A DNA stretch of 64,000 nt from Serratia quinivorans (GTDB lineage Bacteria > Pseudomonadota > Gammaproteobacteria > Enterobacterales > Enterobacteriaceae): positions 62,001-126,000 of the forward strand of contig NZ_CAMKGL010000005.1 of assembly GCF_946227985.1 (NCBI RefSeq), given 5' to 3'. This document shows positions 44,757 to 55,280 of this stretch, one piece after another. The position numbers and the translations under genes were made by a program. A model generated the notes under the pieces. It ran no database searches, had not been told where the DNA came from, and saw nothing but the letters and a program-made list of their open reading frames with translations. How positions within the stretch are numbered: the stretch's first letter is position 1; every line of letters starts with the position of its first letter.

Positions 44757-45495
44757 TAGCTAAGAACTGCTGGTACTGTTTGGATTGTGGAAAACTTCGC
44801 GATAACTGCTTGCCATAGCGTTGCACGCTATCCTGGCGCCCGGCTAACGCGGCGAAACGAATCTGTAACCATAAGCTGTCGGCGCTAGCCGGCAAAACAT
44901 GCTGATAACTATCGAGTAAAAGTTGCGACTGTGCGCGCTTCCCTTCTCCAAATTGCTTTTCTGCCTCCACCAACAGTGGAGTGCCTTTGTCCGGATCGAT
45001 CTTCATCGCACGCGTTAACAAAGTACGTGCTTCATCGTTCTGTCCGGCCTTGAGAAAACAGTAACCTGCGTTTTCCAGGCTGTCGGCAACCTGACCGTAA
45101 TCCGGTGCTACTGCCGCAGCGCTAAACTGCTGTTGTGCCGGTACATACTGCCCTAAACTGCAAAGAAACGCACCGTAATTATTCAGCACGGTGCCATTGT
45201 TCGGCGCAAGTTTGAGCGCTTGCTGATAACGCTGTTCAGCCGCGCTATTTTCGCCCACCCGCTGCTCATAAAGCGCCATGCCCAATTGGGTACGGTAATC
45301 CTGTGGGGCAGCGTCTGCCGCTTTCTCCAGATTCTGTCGCGCGGCGGGTAAATCGCCCTGCTTCAGATATTCCAGACCCAGTTGCAAACGCGTCTGGCCC
45401 GCTTGCGACTGGGCGTCTTTTTCTTCCGGTGCCGAACCGGAACAGCCGGCCAGTAAACCGGCCGCCAGCAACGTTCCCCACAGAGTCAGCTTCAT
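44746..45495 (-). CDS. pilW: Type IV pilus biogenesis/stability lipoprotein PilW (PilF)
   Basis: TPR-containing lipoprotein that in other bacteria stabilises the secretin PilQ. Starting at the ATG at 45495 gives 249 residues with an immediate lipoprotein signal ([18 protein letters not shown], Cys18). Upstream in-frame starts at 45507 (ATG) and 45525 (GTG) are possible; AAGGAA lies next to the former, too close to be ideal. TPR repeats include [21 protein letters not shown] and [25 protein letters not shown]. No pilus operon is in the window. It overlaps rodZ by 11 bp. Confidence 0.88.
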   Translation of the reverse strand: MKLTLWGTLLAAGLLAGCSGSAPEEKDAQSQAGQTRLQLGLEYLKQGDLPAARQNLEKAADAAPQDYRTQLGMALYEQRVGENSAAEQRYQQALKLAPNNGTVLNNYGAFLCSLGQYVPAQQQFSAAAVAPDYGQVADSLENAGYCFLKAGQNDEARTLLTRAMKIDPDKGTPLLVEAEKQFGEGKRAQSQLLLDSYQHVLPASADSLWLQIRFAALAGRQDSVQRYGKQLSRSFPQSKQYQQFLANEY

Positions 45496-45582
45496 GCCTG
45501 CATTCATTTCCTTGTCAGATGTCACCCAAGTGTCTGATTACATAACAGACTGTAAGATAACAAAAAAATCATGCTATAGGGT

Positions 45583-46779
45583 TCAGACCGCACGTACGGA
45601 GATAGGTTCCCCGGCCATTTTCTTTTTCAGGGTACGCTTGGTACGGTCGATCACTTCACCCGCCAGTTGCCCGCAGGCGGCATCGATATCATCACCACGG
45701 GTTTTACGAACAATAGTCGTAAAGCCGTATTCCATCAACACTTTGGAAAAACGATCCACCCGGCTGTTGGAGCTGCGGCCGTAAGGTGCACCCGGGAACG
45801 GGTTCCATGGGATCAGGTTGATCTTGCATGGCGTGTCCTTCAGGACTTCTGCCAGCTGGTGTGCGTCGTCGGTGCTGTCGTTGATGTGGTCCAGCATCAC
45901 GTACTCAACCGTTACCCGCCCCTGGTTGGCATTGGATTTTGCCAGGTAGCGACGTACCGCCGCCAGGAAGGTCTCGATATTGTATTTACGGTTGATCGGT
46001 ACGATGTCGTCGCGGATCTTGTCGTTCGGCGCATGCAGCGAGATCGCCAGCGCAACGTCGATCATATCACCCAACTTGTCCAGTGCCGGCACCACGCCGG
46101 AGGTAGACAGGGTCACGCGACGCTTGGACAGGCCAAAACCGAAGTCGTCCAGCATGATTTCCATTGCCGGTACCACGTTGTTCAGGTTGAGCAACGGCTC
46201 CCCCATCCCCATCATCACCACGTTGGTGATCGGACGTTCGCCGGTCACCTTCAGCGCACCGATAATTTTCGCCGCACGCCAAACCTGACCAATGATTTCC
46301 GACACGCGCAGGTTGCGGTTAAAGCCTTGCTGAGCGGTCGAACAGAATTTGCACTCCAGTGCACAACCCACCTGGGAGGAGACACACAGGGTTGCACGGT
46401 CGCCGTCCGGGATATACACGGTTTCGACCTGCTGATCGCCCACTTTGATCGCCCATTTAATGGTGCCATCGGCTGAGCGTTGTTCTTCAGCCACTTCTGG
46501 CGCACGGATCTCGGCGACGCTCTGCAATTTATTGCGCAGGACCTTGTTGATGTCGGTCATCTGCTCAAAGTCATCGCAGCAATAGTGGTACATCCACTTC
46601 ATGACCTGATCGGCACGGAAGGGTTTCTCGCCCATTTTGGCGAAAAACTCACGCAATTGCTGACGATTCAAATCCAGCAGGTTAATTTTGGCCACAGCCG
46701 GTTGTTCCGCGTTAACGGATTGAGTAGTCAGCGAATTATTTTCAGACACGATGTGCTCGGACGTGATGGGTTCTAACAT
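45583..46779 (-). CDS. rlmN: 23S rRNA (adenine(2503)-C(2))/tRNA (A37) methyltransferase
   Basis: Radical-SAM enzyme that adds a methyl group to C2 of A2503 in 23S rRNA and A37 of some tRNAs. It has 398 residues. The radical-SAM cluster motif is [20 protein letters not shown] (CxxxCxxC). Other blocks are [34 protein letters not shown] and [21 protein letters not shown]; the conserved catalytic cysteine is in [13 protein letters not shown]. It has an N-terminal extension of about 25 residues. Transcribed ahead of pilW. Confidence 0.97.
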   Translation of the reverse strand: MLEPITSEHIVSENNSLTTQSVNAEQPAVAKINLLDLNRQQLREFFAKMGEKPFRADQVMKWMYHYCCDDFEQMTDINKVLRNKLQSVAEIRAPEVAEEQRSADGTIKWAIKVGDQQVETVYIPDGDRATLCVSSQVGCALECKFCSTAQQGFNRNLRVSEIIGQVWRAAKIIGALKVTGERPITNVVMMGMGEPLLNLNNVVPAMEIMLDDFGFGLSKRRVTLSTSGVVPALDKLGDMIDVALAISLHAPNDKIRDDIVPINRKYNIETFLAAVRRYLAKSNANQGRVTVEYVMLDHINDSTDDAHQLAEVLKDTPCKINLIPWNPFPGAPYGRSSNSRVDRFSKVLMEYGFTTIVRKTRGDDIDAACGQLAGEVIDRTKRTLKKKMAGEPISVRAV

Positions 46780-46869
46780 AATTGATCTCTGGCCTCGTTG
46801 TTACACGTTACGGCGCGAAAGAGTGGAAAGTAAGTGCGTCGTTCAACCCGCATAAATTGCGGTGACGGC

Positions 46870-46913
46870 GCTAAAAGCGCGCCCCTGACAAGAAGCCTCA
46901 TCAGGGGCGCGGC
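46870..46913 (-). terminator. Terminator-like hairpin after ndk
   Basis: Twelve-base stem with matching arms at 46877-46888 and 46901-46912, a 12-base loop, and CTTTTAG after it on the minus strand. It lies in the 366-bp gap between ndk and rlmN; the rest of the gap has the ERIC element and no gene. Confidence 0.75.
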
Positions 46914-47018
46914 ATTGTACAAATTTTAGTAGCAGCTTTCCACGTCTGAAAGACATTCAGGGCATTTTTATTGTTTCAGCCGGTGAATGCCGTATTTCAG
47001 CGTAGAGCTCATCCACTT

Positions 47019-47143
47019 ATACCCTATGAATTTCATGTCACAGCTAGGCGCCTAACTCACTCATCCCCAGGCGCTTACTTTAGTAAGTAACTGGGGGGAG
47101 TTAGTGCAGGTAACAACGCTGTGGCTTGAAAGGCGACGGGTAT
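47019..47143. repeat. Full-length ERIC element abutting ndk
   Basis: A 125-bp element with ATACCC at the left end and GGGTAT at the right end as inverted termini. The central hairpin (47065-47096) has CCCCAG/CTGGGG outside and CTTAC/GTAAG inside with a TTTA loop, followed by a match to the ERIC2 primer core (AAGTAACTGGGG). It ends two bases from the ndk stop codon, so the ndk message must carry it in its 3' untranslated region. Confidence 0.93.
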
Positions 47144-47145
47144 TA

Positions 47146-47571
47146 TTAACGTGAGCAGATTTCGCTATCGTTAAAGAAATACGCGATTTCGCGCTGTGCA
47201 GATTCTACTGCGTCAGAACCGTGTACGGCATTGGCAGTGAAGCTGTCCGCGTAGTCAGCACGCAGGGTACCGGCCAGAGCGTTGTCCGGGTTGGTCGCGC
47301 CCATGATGTCACGGTTACGCTGTACTGCGTTTTCCGCTTCCAGAACCTGAACCACGATCGGGCCAGAGGTCATGAACTCAACCAGGCCATCGAAGAATGG
47401 GCGGCCTTTGTGCTCAGCGTAGAAGCCTTCGGCTTGTTCGCGAGTCAGACGCAGCATTTTGGACGCGATGATTTTGAAACCGGCACGCTCAAAGCGAGCA
47501 TAGATTGCGCCGATGTCGTTGTTAGCTACAGCGTTTGGTTTAATGATAGAAAAGGTACGTTCTACGGTCAT
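47146..47571 (-). CDS. ndk: Nucleoside diphosphate kinase
   Basis: Transfers phosphate from ATP to nucleoside diphosphates through a phosphohistidine. It has 141 residues. It starts [21 protein letters not shown], and the catalytic His is in [46 protein letters not shown] is the usual kinase fold centre. Single gene on its strand between pbpC and rlmN. Confidence 0.98.
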   Translation of the reverse strand: MTVERTFSIIKPNAVANNDIGAIYARFERAGFKIIASKMLRLTREQAEGFYAEHKGRPFFDGLVEFMTSGPIVVQVLEAENAVQRNRDIMGATNPDNALAGTLRADYADSFTANAVHGSDAVESAQREIAYFFNDSEICSR

Positions 47572-47752
47572 GATGGCCTCTGTATAACTTCCAAAACAGG
47601 CCGGTCTGCAAACAGGGTGCCGGCCTTCTCAAGTGGCGCAGATTATATGTGCGCTGCCAACGCTTGCCTACGGGAAAATCAACATTTCATTAAAAAATCA
47701 TTATCTTTATTCTTCACTTTGCGGCCCAGAGCACAGGTTATGAAAACTTACC

Positions 47753-50077
47753 TTAATCGAGGCTAAATTCGCGCAATGCCACCTGACCACTCTCATCCAG
47801 CACGCTGAGCTGATAGCGTCCTGGCTGGGTCAGCGTCTGCAGCAGCGATTCCCCTTCCCCCACCAACTGGCCATTGAGGAACCACCAGCGCTGTCCGCCG
47901 CCGCCCTGGACGCTGACCCGCAAATCCAGCGTATTATTGCCCGGCAGGCGACGCAGTATCGCGCCGTCACGTACGCCCAGCATCAACAACGGCGGTGCCT
48001 CTTGCTGGTGCAGCGGTGGGCACTGCGGATCGATAGCCGGCAAGCGCTGCGCACGACGCTCCGCCGGAGGCAACCAGGGCTCCAGCGGCGTAGGCCACAG
48101 GGACAGCCGACGCGGCGTCGCCCCCGGGCAATCCGCCGCCACCCGCAATCCACGCGCGTTCAACCACATCAGTGGCTGGCTACCCAGCAGGCTTTCCTGA
48201 CCCGGTGCGGGCAGCGTCGGCGGAATAGTCCCGTCGAGAGTCCAGCTCAGGCGTCTTTGGCGGCAATTGCTGTCACCCGCGGGCAGTGGCTGGCCGCCCG
48301 GCCAGCAGATCACCGCACGGCTGACGCTGGCGGGGCGCGGATCGGCCGGGATCCCTTCCCCACGCTGGCGTAAAGAGGTCAGCAGCAGATTATTGACCTG
48401 ATTGAGCAGGGGTACCGCAGTGGCGAAGCCGAACTGCCCGGCGACCGGAGTACCGTCTGGTCGCCCTACCCAAACGCCTATCGTATAGCGCGCATTAACG
48501 CCGATGGCCCAGGCATCGCGGTAGCCGTAACTGGTGCCGGTCTTCCACGCCAGCGGCACACTGGCGGGTAACACGTCATCCGGCAATGGGCGTGCCTCTC
48601 CCGCCAAGATTCGCCGTACAATCCAGGCGGCGCCCGGCGACATTAACTGGCGATCGTAGATCCCTTGCTGAGGCGTAAAGCGCAGCGGTGCCACCCGGCC
48701 CTGACGAGCCAGCGCGCTGAACCCGGCGACCAACTGATCCAGCCGGGCACCGGCCCCGCCCAGGATCAGCGCCAGGCTAGGTTCAGCGTGTGCCGGCAGC
48801 CGCAGTTCAACCCCCACGTTACGGAGATTGGCGGCAAAGCGCTTCGGCCCGTAGGCTTCCAGCAACTGGACCGCCGGCAGGTTAAGTGAACGCGACAACG
48901 CTTCACTGGCGCTGACCGGACCGTGGAAACCGGTATCAAAATTACCGGGCCGATAATCCCCAAAACGGCGCGGTACGTCCAGCAACAGCGATTCGGCGTG
49001 GATCAAGCCGTCGTCCAACGCCAAACCATACAAAAAGGGTTTTAGCGTCGAGCCCGGCGAACGCCAGGCAGCCACCATGTCGACATGGCCAAAACGGCTG
49101 TTATCGTTCAAATCCAGCGAGCCCAGGTAGGCACGTACTTTCATATTGGTATGATCAACCACCAATACGCCGACCGAGGTTTTTTCCGGCAGTTGGCTCT
49201 TCCAGCCGCGAGCCAGTTCCTCCAGCCGCCGTTGCAAAGTGGCGTCCAGCGTGGTGGTCACCACCAGTCTACGATTGCCCTGCGTCATCCGCCTCGCCAG
49301 TAACGGGGCCAACTGCGGTACCTGGCGCGGGGCCAACCACACCGCTTCCTGCCGGATTTCGGCCACCTGCTGCGCCGGCCAAACCTGATAATACGCCAGG
49401 CGTTCCAGCACCTTGTCACGCGCGGCCTGCGCCCGTTCCGGGTAGCGGTCCGGCCGCAAACGGCTGGGAGCCTGCGGCAACACCGCCAGCAGCGCCGCCT
49501 CACCACGCGTCAGCGCCGAAGGCGGTTTGCCCAAATACGTCCAGCTGGCCGCGCCAATCCCCTGTAGCGTGCCGCCGTAAGGTGCCCGGTTAAGGTAGAT
49601 TTCAAGGATTTGATCCTTCGACAGATGCCACTCCAACTGGGCGGTACGCCACACCTGTCGTAACTTGCCGGCCAGTGTACGTGGATGGGGATCAATCAGG
49701 CGCGCTACCTGCATCGACAGCGTACTGCCGCCGGAAACGATCTGCCCGTTGCGCAGGTCCTGCCAGGCGGCGCGGGCCAGCGACAGTGGATTGATTCCGG
49801 GGTGCCGATAAAACCAACGGTCTTCATAGGTCAGCAGCGCCTGCAAATAATAGGGCGAGACCTGCTGCAGGCTGACCGGATAGCGCCACACGCCGTCACT
49901 GTCCGCATAGCGCCACAGCGGAGTACCATCTTCCGCCACCACTACGCGCGCCATCTCGGCATCTTTCAGCGGTAACGGCCACAGCCGATCCGCCAACCAC
50001 AGCAAAGCGGGCGGCAGTAAAATCGCCAGCAGCCAGATAGCTGCACGGCGACGTAAATGGGTGAGAAGTCGATTCAT
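47753..50077 (-). CDS. pbpC: Penicillin-binding protein 1C
   Basis: Bifunctional wall synthase. The ATG at 50077 gives 774 residues, the normal length, starting MNRLLTHLRRRAAIWLLAIL with a membrane anchor. The glycosyltransferase (GT51) domain has LLTYEDRWFYRHPGINPLSL and VSGGSTLSMQVARL. The transpeptidase domain has the SPGSTLKP nucleophile (SxxK), the SRSLNLP (SxN) and WKTGTSYGYRD (KTG) motifs. A C-terminal BiPBP domain begins about residue 680. It follows yfhM by 61 bp containing a hairpin, and is probably cotranscribed with it, as in other enterobacteria. Confidence 0.97.
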   Translation of the reverse strand: MNRLLTHLRRRAAIWLLAILLPPALLWLADRLWPLPLKDAEMARVVVAEDGTPLWRYADSDGVWRYPVSLQQVSPYYLQALLTYEDRWFYRHPGINPLSLARAAWQDLRNGQIVSGGSTLSMQVARLIDPHPRTLAGKLRQVWRTAQLEWHLSKDQILEIYLNRAPYGGTLQGIGAASWTYLGKPPSALTRGEAALLAVLPQAPSRLRPDRYPERAQAARDKVLERLAYYQVWPAQQVAEIRQEAVWLAPRQVPQLAPLLARRMTQGNRRLVVTTTLDATLQRRLEELARGWKSQLPEKTSVGVLVVDHTNMKVRAYLGSLDLNDNSRFGHVDMVAAWRSPGSTLKPFLYGLALDDGLIHAESLLLDVPRRFGDYRPGNFDTGFHGPVSASEALSRSLNLPAVQLLEAYGPKRFAANLRNVGVELRLPAHAEPSLALILGGAGARLDQLVAGFSALARQGRVAPLRFTPQQGIYDRQLMSPGAAWIVRRILAGEARPLPDDVLPASVPLAWKTGTSYGYRDAWAIGVNARYTIGVWVGRPDGTPVAGQFGFATAVPLLNQVNNLLLTSLRQRGEGIPADPRPASVSRAVICWPGGQPLPAGDSNCRQRRLSWTLDGTIPPTLPAPGQESLLGSQPLMWLNARGLRVAADCPGATPRRLSLWPTPLEPWLPPAERRAQRLPAIDPQCPPLHQQEAPPLLMLGVRDGAILRRLPGNNTLDLRVSVQGGGGQRWWFLNGQLVGEGESLLQTLTQPGRYQLSVLDESGQVALREFSLD

Positions 50078-50095
50078 CAGGAAGGTATCACTCCC

Positions 50096-50132
50096 TTGTC
50101 CCGCCACCGGCTAAATCACCGGGGCGGGACAA
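50096..50132. repeat. Stem-loop between yfhM and the pbpC ribosome-binding region
   Basis: Ten-base stem TTGTCCCGCC/GGCGGGACAA (50096-50105 with 50123-50132) with an inner CCGG/CCGG pairing. On the minus strand its end joins GGGAG, the Shine-Dalgarno region of pbpC. It lies after the yfhM stop and could shape the yfhM-pbpC message. Confidence 0.7.
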
Positions 50133-50138
50133 GGAGGA

Positions 50139-53100
50139 TCATTTGGCAATTTCAAGCCGCTGTGGCGTCGCGCCCAACGCACGCCAGGCAGGCACATACA
50201 TCGACTCAACCTGCGGTGCCGGAACCAGATAAGTGCCCGGCGTCACGGCCCGTGCCAGATACAGCAGCGTGGTATGACGGTAGCCGTCAATATTCACCGC
50301 CGCCACATAGCGATCGTCACGGAACTCCTGATGTTTGATATCGGCCTGCTGCATGTCCTGCAGCAGTTCGGTCACGCTACTGGCGCTTTCGCCCAGGCTG
50401 GCGCTGCTGTCCCCCAGATTTTGGTTCTCCAGCTCCAGCCCGGCCGGCAGCAGATCCACCACCAGCGCGTCCGGCACCTGATTATCGGCCCAGACGTCCA
50501 GATGCACCAGGATCAGCTGGCCGCTTTTCAGTTGGGTCAGATCCACGGATTTGCCGTCCAGCCCCAGGAATTCGCGGCGGATATTCAAGACGTTGCTCTG
50601 CGGCTGCGGCGCCTGCTGCGGATAACCGACCAAATCGACCCGGCTGTACAGCGTACCGCTGCCGGTATTGGTGAGCTGTAACCCGGTAGCCAACTGCTCA
50701 GCAGACAGGTTTTGCGTCAACGCCTGGCCGCCGGACAGGGTCTTGCCCTGCGCCGTTTGTGCCTGCCATGGCGTTTCCGCACTGCCAATCAGATTGCGCG
50801 CAGCCAGGAACAGGGCATTGCTCTCCTGCGTAGACAGGTAACGTTCGCCGTTGAGACGTTCCGAGAGCGTCAGCAACCGCTGGTCGCGCTCGGCCGGCAG
50901 CAGGTTATTTTCGGTCAGCAGCGCCAGAATCATCGCGTCATCACGCAGCGGGCTGCCGTAATCTTCCAGCCAGTAATCCTTGGCATTGCGCTGCGTTGCC
51001 AGCCCTTGCTCAATAGCCTGATTGGCACGCGGCATATCGCCCATCAACTTCAGCGCCACACCAAGTTGCACCAGCGGCAGGCCAGAACGGGCATCGGCGC
51101 GGCGTTCAAACAGCTGTCGCAATGCCCCGAGCGGTGCCTGTTGTTGACGCGCCAATACCAATCCGGCATAGGCCTGCACCGCAAAACGGGTGTGGTCCGG
51201 GTACTGGGTGGAAGCTACGTCGATCTGGCTGCGGTCCTGCAAATAGCGCTGCAGACGATTGTTGGCCGCCGTCAGCGCATCGGTCGGGACGCTGTAGTTC
51301 TGTTCACTGGCACGGAACAAGAAGTCGGTAGCATAGGCCGTCAGCCAGAACTCTTCCTGGCTGTCGCGATTCCACAGACCAAAACCGCCGTTATAACGCT
51401 GCATGCTGAGCAAGTGCTCGATACCAACGTCGATACTCTTGCGGCGGCTTTCATCACTACCGGATTTGAGCCCGAGCGCGCTGAGCTGCGCCCGGTTGGT
51501 ATACAGCGACGGATAAAGCCCGCTGGTCGTCTGCTCCAGGCAGCCGTAAGGATAGGCGTACAGTTCGCTGATATAGCGCGCCAGGTTGATTGGCGGACGG
51601 CTGGTCAACAGCAATTGCCCTTCGGTCGTCGTCTGCACCAGCCCGGCGGCGGCATCTGTCGGCAGGCCCCAGCTTTCACCGGCGTGGATCACGCTGGCGA
51701 ACTGGCGGGTTTGCGCCGGATAAGCCGGCCTTACGCCAATCTTCCAGCTGTGCTGATAGTCCTTGAGCGTTTCCCCCGGCAGCACGAGACCGCTGAGGGT
51801 CAGCGCGACCTCGCCCTGACCAAAGCCCGCCAGCGCCTGCACCGGAATTTGTAGCGTGGTACGTTCGCCGTTGGCCAGGCTGACCTGCTGTTCGCCAGGC
51901 CCCTGCAGCGCCACTAACCCGCTGGAAGCCAGTTTCACGGTTAATGTCTGCGGCTGACCCGACAGGTTGCTGACATCCAGCGCCAATTGGGTGCTATCGC
52001 CCCCGGCCAGGAAACGTGGCGTCGCCAGCTCTGCCACCACCGGTGCGGCCACCACGGTCTTGCCTTCCGCCTTGCCGAAGTCTTCATCACTCCACGCCTG
52101 CGCCATCAGCCGTAATTCACCGTTGAAGTCAGGAATGGCAATCTGAATTTCGCCTTCGCCGTTGGCATCCAGCTTAACCGGCTGCGCCTGTTGGGCAACA
52201 ATGGTGACCGCGGTGATCGGCTTTTTACCGCCGCGTGACAACGCATCTTCGTCATCACCGTCGCCACCGTAGCGCAGGTTTGCCAAACGCCCCTTGCCTT
52301 CAATCAGTTGACCATAAACGTCGTACTGATCGGCGCTGTAGCGCTTGCGGCCAAAGAAGGCCTGATACGGATCCGGCGTCGCGTAGTTGGTAATATTGAG
52401 GATGCCGCTGTCCACCGCGGAAAGCAGCACGTTGATTTGCCGCGGCGGTTTACCGCTGCTGTGGGCGGCCTTCACTTTCACCGTCAGCATTTGGTTTGGC
52501 CGCATACGCGGCGGCGCGTCCAGCTGCAGTGCCAGCTTGCGCCCTTCGTCCACCAGCGGCAGATGCAACAGCCCCACAGCCCGTTTCGGCGTCGACTGCT
52601 GTTGCTTGTCACCCGGGCGGATCACCAATGCGCTGAGGTACAGATCGTGGCGTTTCCACTCCTGATTGATTGGCACTTCAACATCAACGCCCTTGGCCGG
52701 TACGTCCAGTTCCTGCCACCATAGAGGACCATCGCTGGACTCCACCAGCAGGTAGCCCTTACCGGCGGCCGGCGCTTCGATATGCAGCTTCACTTTCTCG
52801 CCCGGTTGGTAGGCCGGTTTGTCCAGCTTCAGCTTCACCTGGTCCGGACGCACCGCCCCGCTGCCGTTAGTGTTGTCCTGCCAGCTGTAACCCGCCCAGA
52901 AACGCAGGCTGCTGATCAGATTGTTCTGCGGATCCACCACCTCAATGCGATACGCGCCCCACTCCACCGGGAAACTGACCTTGGTGCTGCCATTGGCGGC
53001 GATATTGATCGTCTGTTCCGCCAGCGGCAGATCCTTTTTGTCGTATAACGACTGCCAGCCTTCGCTTTCTGACCACTGCCAGTAGTAGTCGCGACGCTCA

Positions 53101-55130
53101 CGCACCAGACGGGCCTTCAACCCGCTGACCGCCAGTTTTTCACCGGCAGCATTGGCGTAGACAATATCAAACCCGGCCTGGGTGTTTTCATCCACCACCG
53201 GCTGGGCCTGGTAGCTGTTGCTACGATAATCATAAATCTGTTGTTTGTTGAACAAAGGCCGAATGCCGGGCAGCGCATCGGCAGGCCAGATCGCCTGTTC
53301 GGCGCGGCGCGTCACCGGACGGCCACCGGACTCCAGCAGGCTGGCCTGCAAGATGGCTTTCAACGGCGATTTTACCTCTGCCCAACTGCTGTCCACCGCG
53401 ACCTGCGCCCTGCCGGCGTTATCCAGCGCCTGATCGAATTCATCCATATTGCGCGACAGGCTTTCTTCCGTCACCGAACCAAACTCATAGCCCGGCAGGC
53501 TGCTGACCGCCTCACGCTGCGGCCGCAGGAACACCTGCCCCTGCAGACGGTTACCGGAAGCCGGTGCGCCATAGAGGTAGCGGCCGCTGACGTCGAACAC
53601 CAGTTGAGCATCAGGGCGCAGCGGGGTTTTCTCGGCGGTAATATCGAGCGCCATGCGTTCCGGCAGGAAATCCTCAACCTTGAAGCTGTAAAGCCGCGGC
53701 TGGTTATCGCCCAGATTGAAGCGTAGCGACCAGTTACCGGTCGGCCCGCCTTCAGGGATTTGATACTGATATTGATACAAGCCATCCTGCGGCTGCCAGA
53801 CAAAGCTGCGCGCGACCTGATCGTCCGGTTTGACGATATCTACCTTCACCGGCTGGGCCGGCAGCGGTTTGCCGTCGGCGTCACGCAGCAGCCCGTTAAC
53901 GATCAGCGTTTCGCCTGGACGGTACAAATCACGTGGGCCGAAGGCGAAGAATTGCTTGCTGTAGCCTTCCGGCCCGGCAATATCAAACTCAGCCAAATCC
54001 AACGCCGGCGTCGACAGATCGATCATGCTGGTCTGGCCCCGTTGGGTGGCCAGCAACAACCGCGCCCTGGCGCTTTTCACCAACTGGGCGTGGCCTTGCT
54101 TATCGGTGGTGCCCTGGGTCAGCGTTTGGCCTTTTTCATCCAGCAGGCGCAGTTCAACCGCGCCCAATGCCGCGCCGCCATCCAGAGCCTGGGTAAACAC
54201 GTCCAGACGGTCGTGATAGCTGTGCAGCGAGACGCCGATATCACTGAGGGTGAACAGGGTCGCCGGGTTGGTATAACCGTAATGCCCGGCCTGTTGCATT
54301 ACCGCCAGGTAGACACCCGGCTGCTGCAAGGCTTCGATGCCACTCAACGGCAACAGCAGGCGTTCACGCGTATTGCGCTGCGGGTTGAGATCGAAGCGGC
54401 CGCTGTAGACCAAATCGGCCATTTTCAGCAGTTCTTCCGACTCCCAACTGGAAAGCGAATTACGGTATTCCCAGTTGGCGAGAAACGCCGGTAAGGCATC
54501 GGCCTTCACCCGGAAGAAGTTAACGTCGACGTTATCGACGTTTAACGCCATCACCGGCAGCCCCTGCGCCAGCTTGGTCGGCAACAGCGAGCCTTTGCCG
54601 GCAAAGCCGACGCTCGGTTTGATGTCGCGGGTGGTAATAGTCTGTTCTTGCTGCTTGCCCAGTTCGGCACCGTTGACCGCTTTCAGGCTGCCCTCGAGGG
54701 TCAGTACCAGCTTGCGGTTGGGCTGCAGATGACGCAGCCGCAGTTCCATCAGGTTATCTGACAGCTCCCAGGCACCGTCGATTTTACCGCTAACGCTGTC
54801 GACCAGATGCACTCGCGCAGCGAAATCCTGATTTGGATCCAGCGGCAAAGAAAACGTCAGCACCATGGCACTGGCACCCTCGAGTTGCAGTTCGGAGGCA
54901 TCAAGCAACGTCAGCGGTTTACCGGCGTCGCGTTTCGCCAATGCCGCCAACGCGGCGGCATCGGGCCGTTTGGCCTGCGTAACGCTGCTCGCCGGTGCAT
55001 CAGCCTGCGCTGCGGTTGGTTTTTTTCCGCCGTCATCACAGGCGGCCAGCAGCAGCAGGCCCCCCGCCAATGCGATCCCCTGACAAAGCTTCTTGCCTGA
55101 TGCAAATGCCCCTGAACGGCATGGTTTCAT
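50139..55130 (-). CDS. yfhM: Bacterial alpha-2-macroglobulin lipoprotein
   Basis: A 1663-residue periplasmic lipoprotein that traps proteases. The lipobox is LLLLAAC (Cys31). The many MG domains are followed by a bait region, and the reactive thioester is YPYGCLEQTTS at about residue 1195, in the alpha/alpha toroid domain; the CLEQ sequence is intact, so it should form the Cys-Gln thioester. Pairing with pbpC is known in E. coli, and suggests defence of the envelope when the wall or outer membrane is damaged. Transcribed ahead of pbpC and divergent from a LacI regulator. Confidence 0.97.
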   Translation of the reverse strand: MKPCRSGAFASGKKLCQGIALAGGLLLLAACDDGGKKPTAAQADAPASSVTQAKRPDAAALAALAKRDAGKPLTLLDASELQLEGASAMVLTFSLPLDPNQDFAARVHLVDSVSGKIDGAWELSDNLMELRLRHLQPNRKLVLTLEGSLKAVNGAELGKQQEQTITTRDIKPSVGFAGKGSLLPTKLAQGLPVMALNVDNVDVNFFRVKADALPAFLANWEYRNSLSSWESEELLKMADLVYSGRFDLNPQRNTRERLLLPLSGIEALQQPGVYLAVMQQAGHYGYTNPATLFTLSDIGVSLHSYHDRLDVFTQALDGGAALGAVELRLLDEKGQTLTQGTTDKQGHAQLVKSARARLLLATQRGQTSMIDLSTPALDLAEFDIAGPEGYSKQFFAFGPRDLYRPGETLIVNGLLRDADGKPLPAQPVKVDIVKPDDQVARSFVWQPQDGLYQYQYQIPEGGPTGNWSLRFNLGDNQPRLYSFKVEDFLPERMALDITAEKTPLRPDAQLVFDVSGRYLYGAPASGNRLQGQVFLRPQREAVSSLPGYEFGSVTEESLSRNMDEFDQALDNAGRAQVAVDSSWAEVKSPLKAILQASLLESGGRPVTRRAEQAIWPADALPGIRPLFNKQQIYDYRSNSYQAQPVVDENTQAGFDIVYANAAGEKLAVSGLKARLVRERRDYYWQWSESEGWQSLYDKKDLPLAEQTINIAANGSTKVSFPVEWGAYRIEVVDPQNNLISSLRFWAGYSWQDNTNGSGAVRPDQVKLKLDKPAYQPGEKVKLHIEAPAAGKGYLLVESSDGPLWWQELDVPAKGVDVEVPINQEWKRHDLYLSALVIRPGDKQQQSTPKRAVGLLHLPLVDEGRKLALQLDAPPRMRPNQMLTVKVKAAHSSGKPPRQINVLLSAVDSGILNITNYATPDPYQAFFGRKRYSADQYDVYGQLIEGKGRLANLRYGGDGDDEDALSRGGKKPITAVTIVAQQAQPVKLDANGEGEIQIAIPDFNGELRLMAQAWSDEDFGKAEGKTVVAAPVVAELATPRFLAGGDSTQLALDVSNLSGQPQTLTVKLASSGLVALQGPGEQQVSLANGERTTLQIPVQALAGFGQGEVALTLSGLVLPGETLKDYQHSWKIGVRPAYPAQTRQFASVIHAGESWGLPTDAAAGLVQTTTEGQLLLTSRPPINLARYISELYAYPYGCLEQTTSGLYPSLYTNRAQLSALGLKSGSDESRRKSIDVGIEHLLSMQRYNGGFGLWNRDSQEEFWLTAYATDFLFRASEQNYSVPTDALTAANNRLQRYLQDRSQIDVASTQYPDHTRFAVQAYAGLVLARQQQAPLGALRQLFERRADARSGLPLVQLGVALKLMGDMPRANQAIEQGLATQRNAKDYWLEDYGSPLRDDAMILALLTENNLLPAERDQRLLTLSERLNGERYLSTQESNALFLAARNLIGSAETPWQAQTAQGKTLSGGQALTQNLSAEQLATGLQLTNTGSGTLYSRVDLVGYPQQAPQPQSNVLNIRREFLGLDGKSVDLTQLKSGQLILVHLDVWADNQVPDALVVDLLPAGLELENQNLGDSSASLGESASSVTELLQDMQQADIKHQEFRDDRYVAAVNIDGYRHTTLLYLARAVTPGTYLVPAPQVESMYVPAWRALGATPQRLEIAK

Positions 55131-55280
55131 CGTTTAACTCCCTGGCAGCCTTTACGCAACGACACCCGTCGGCGCAATATCCGAATATGGATGAATAATA
55201 GCAGCGCTGTTAGCATCAGACCCAGCTCAATTTTTTCCCTTCAACAGAAAGGGTCACCCAAGCCTGAGGCAGGAAATGAT

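Noticed and set aside
50712-51854. A 380-residue plus-strand open frame opposite yfhM.
   Set aside because: Same explanation: a shadow of the alpha-2-macroglobulin gene. It has no family resemblance.
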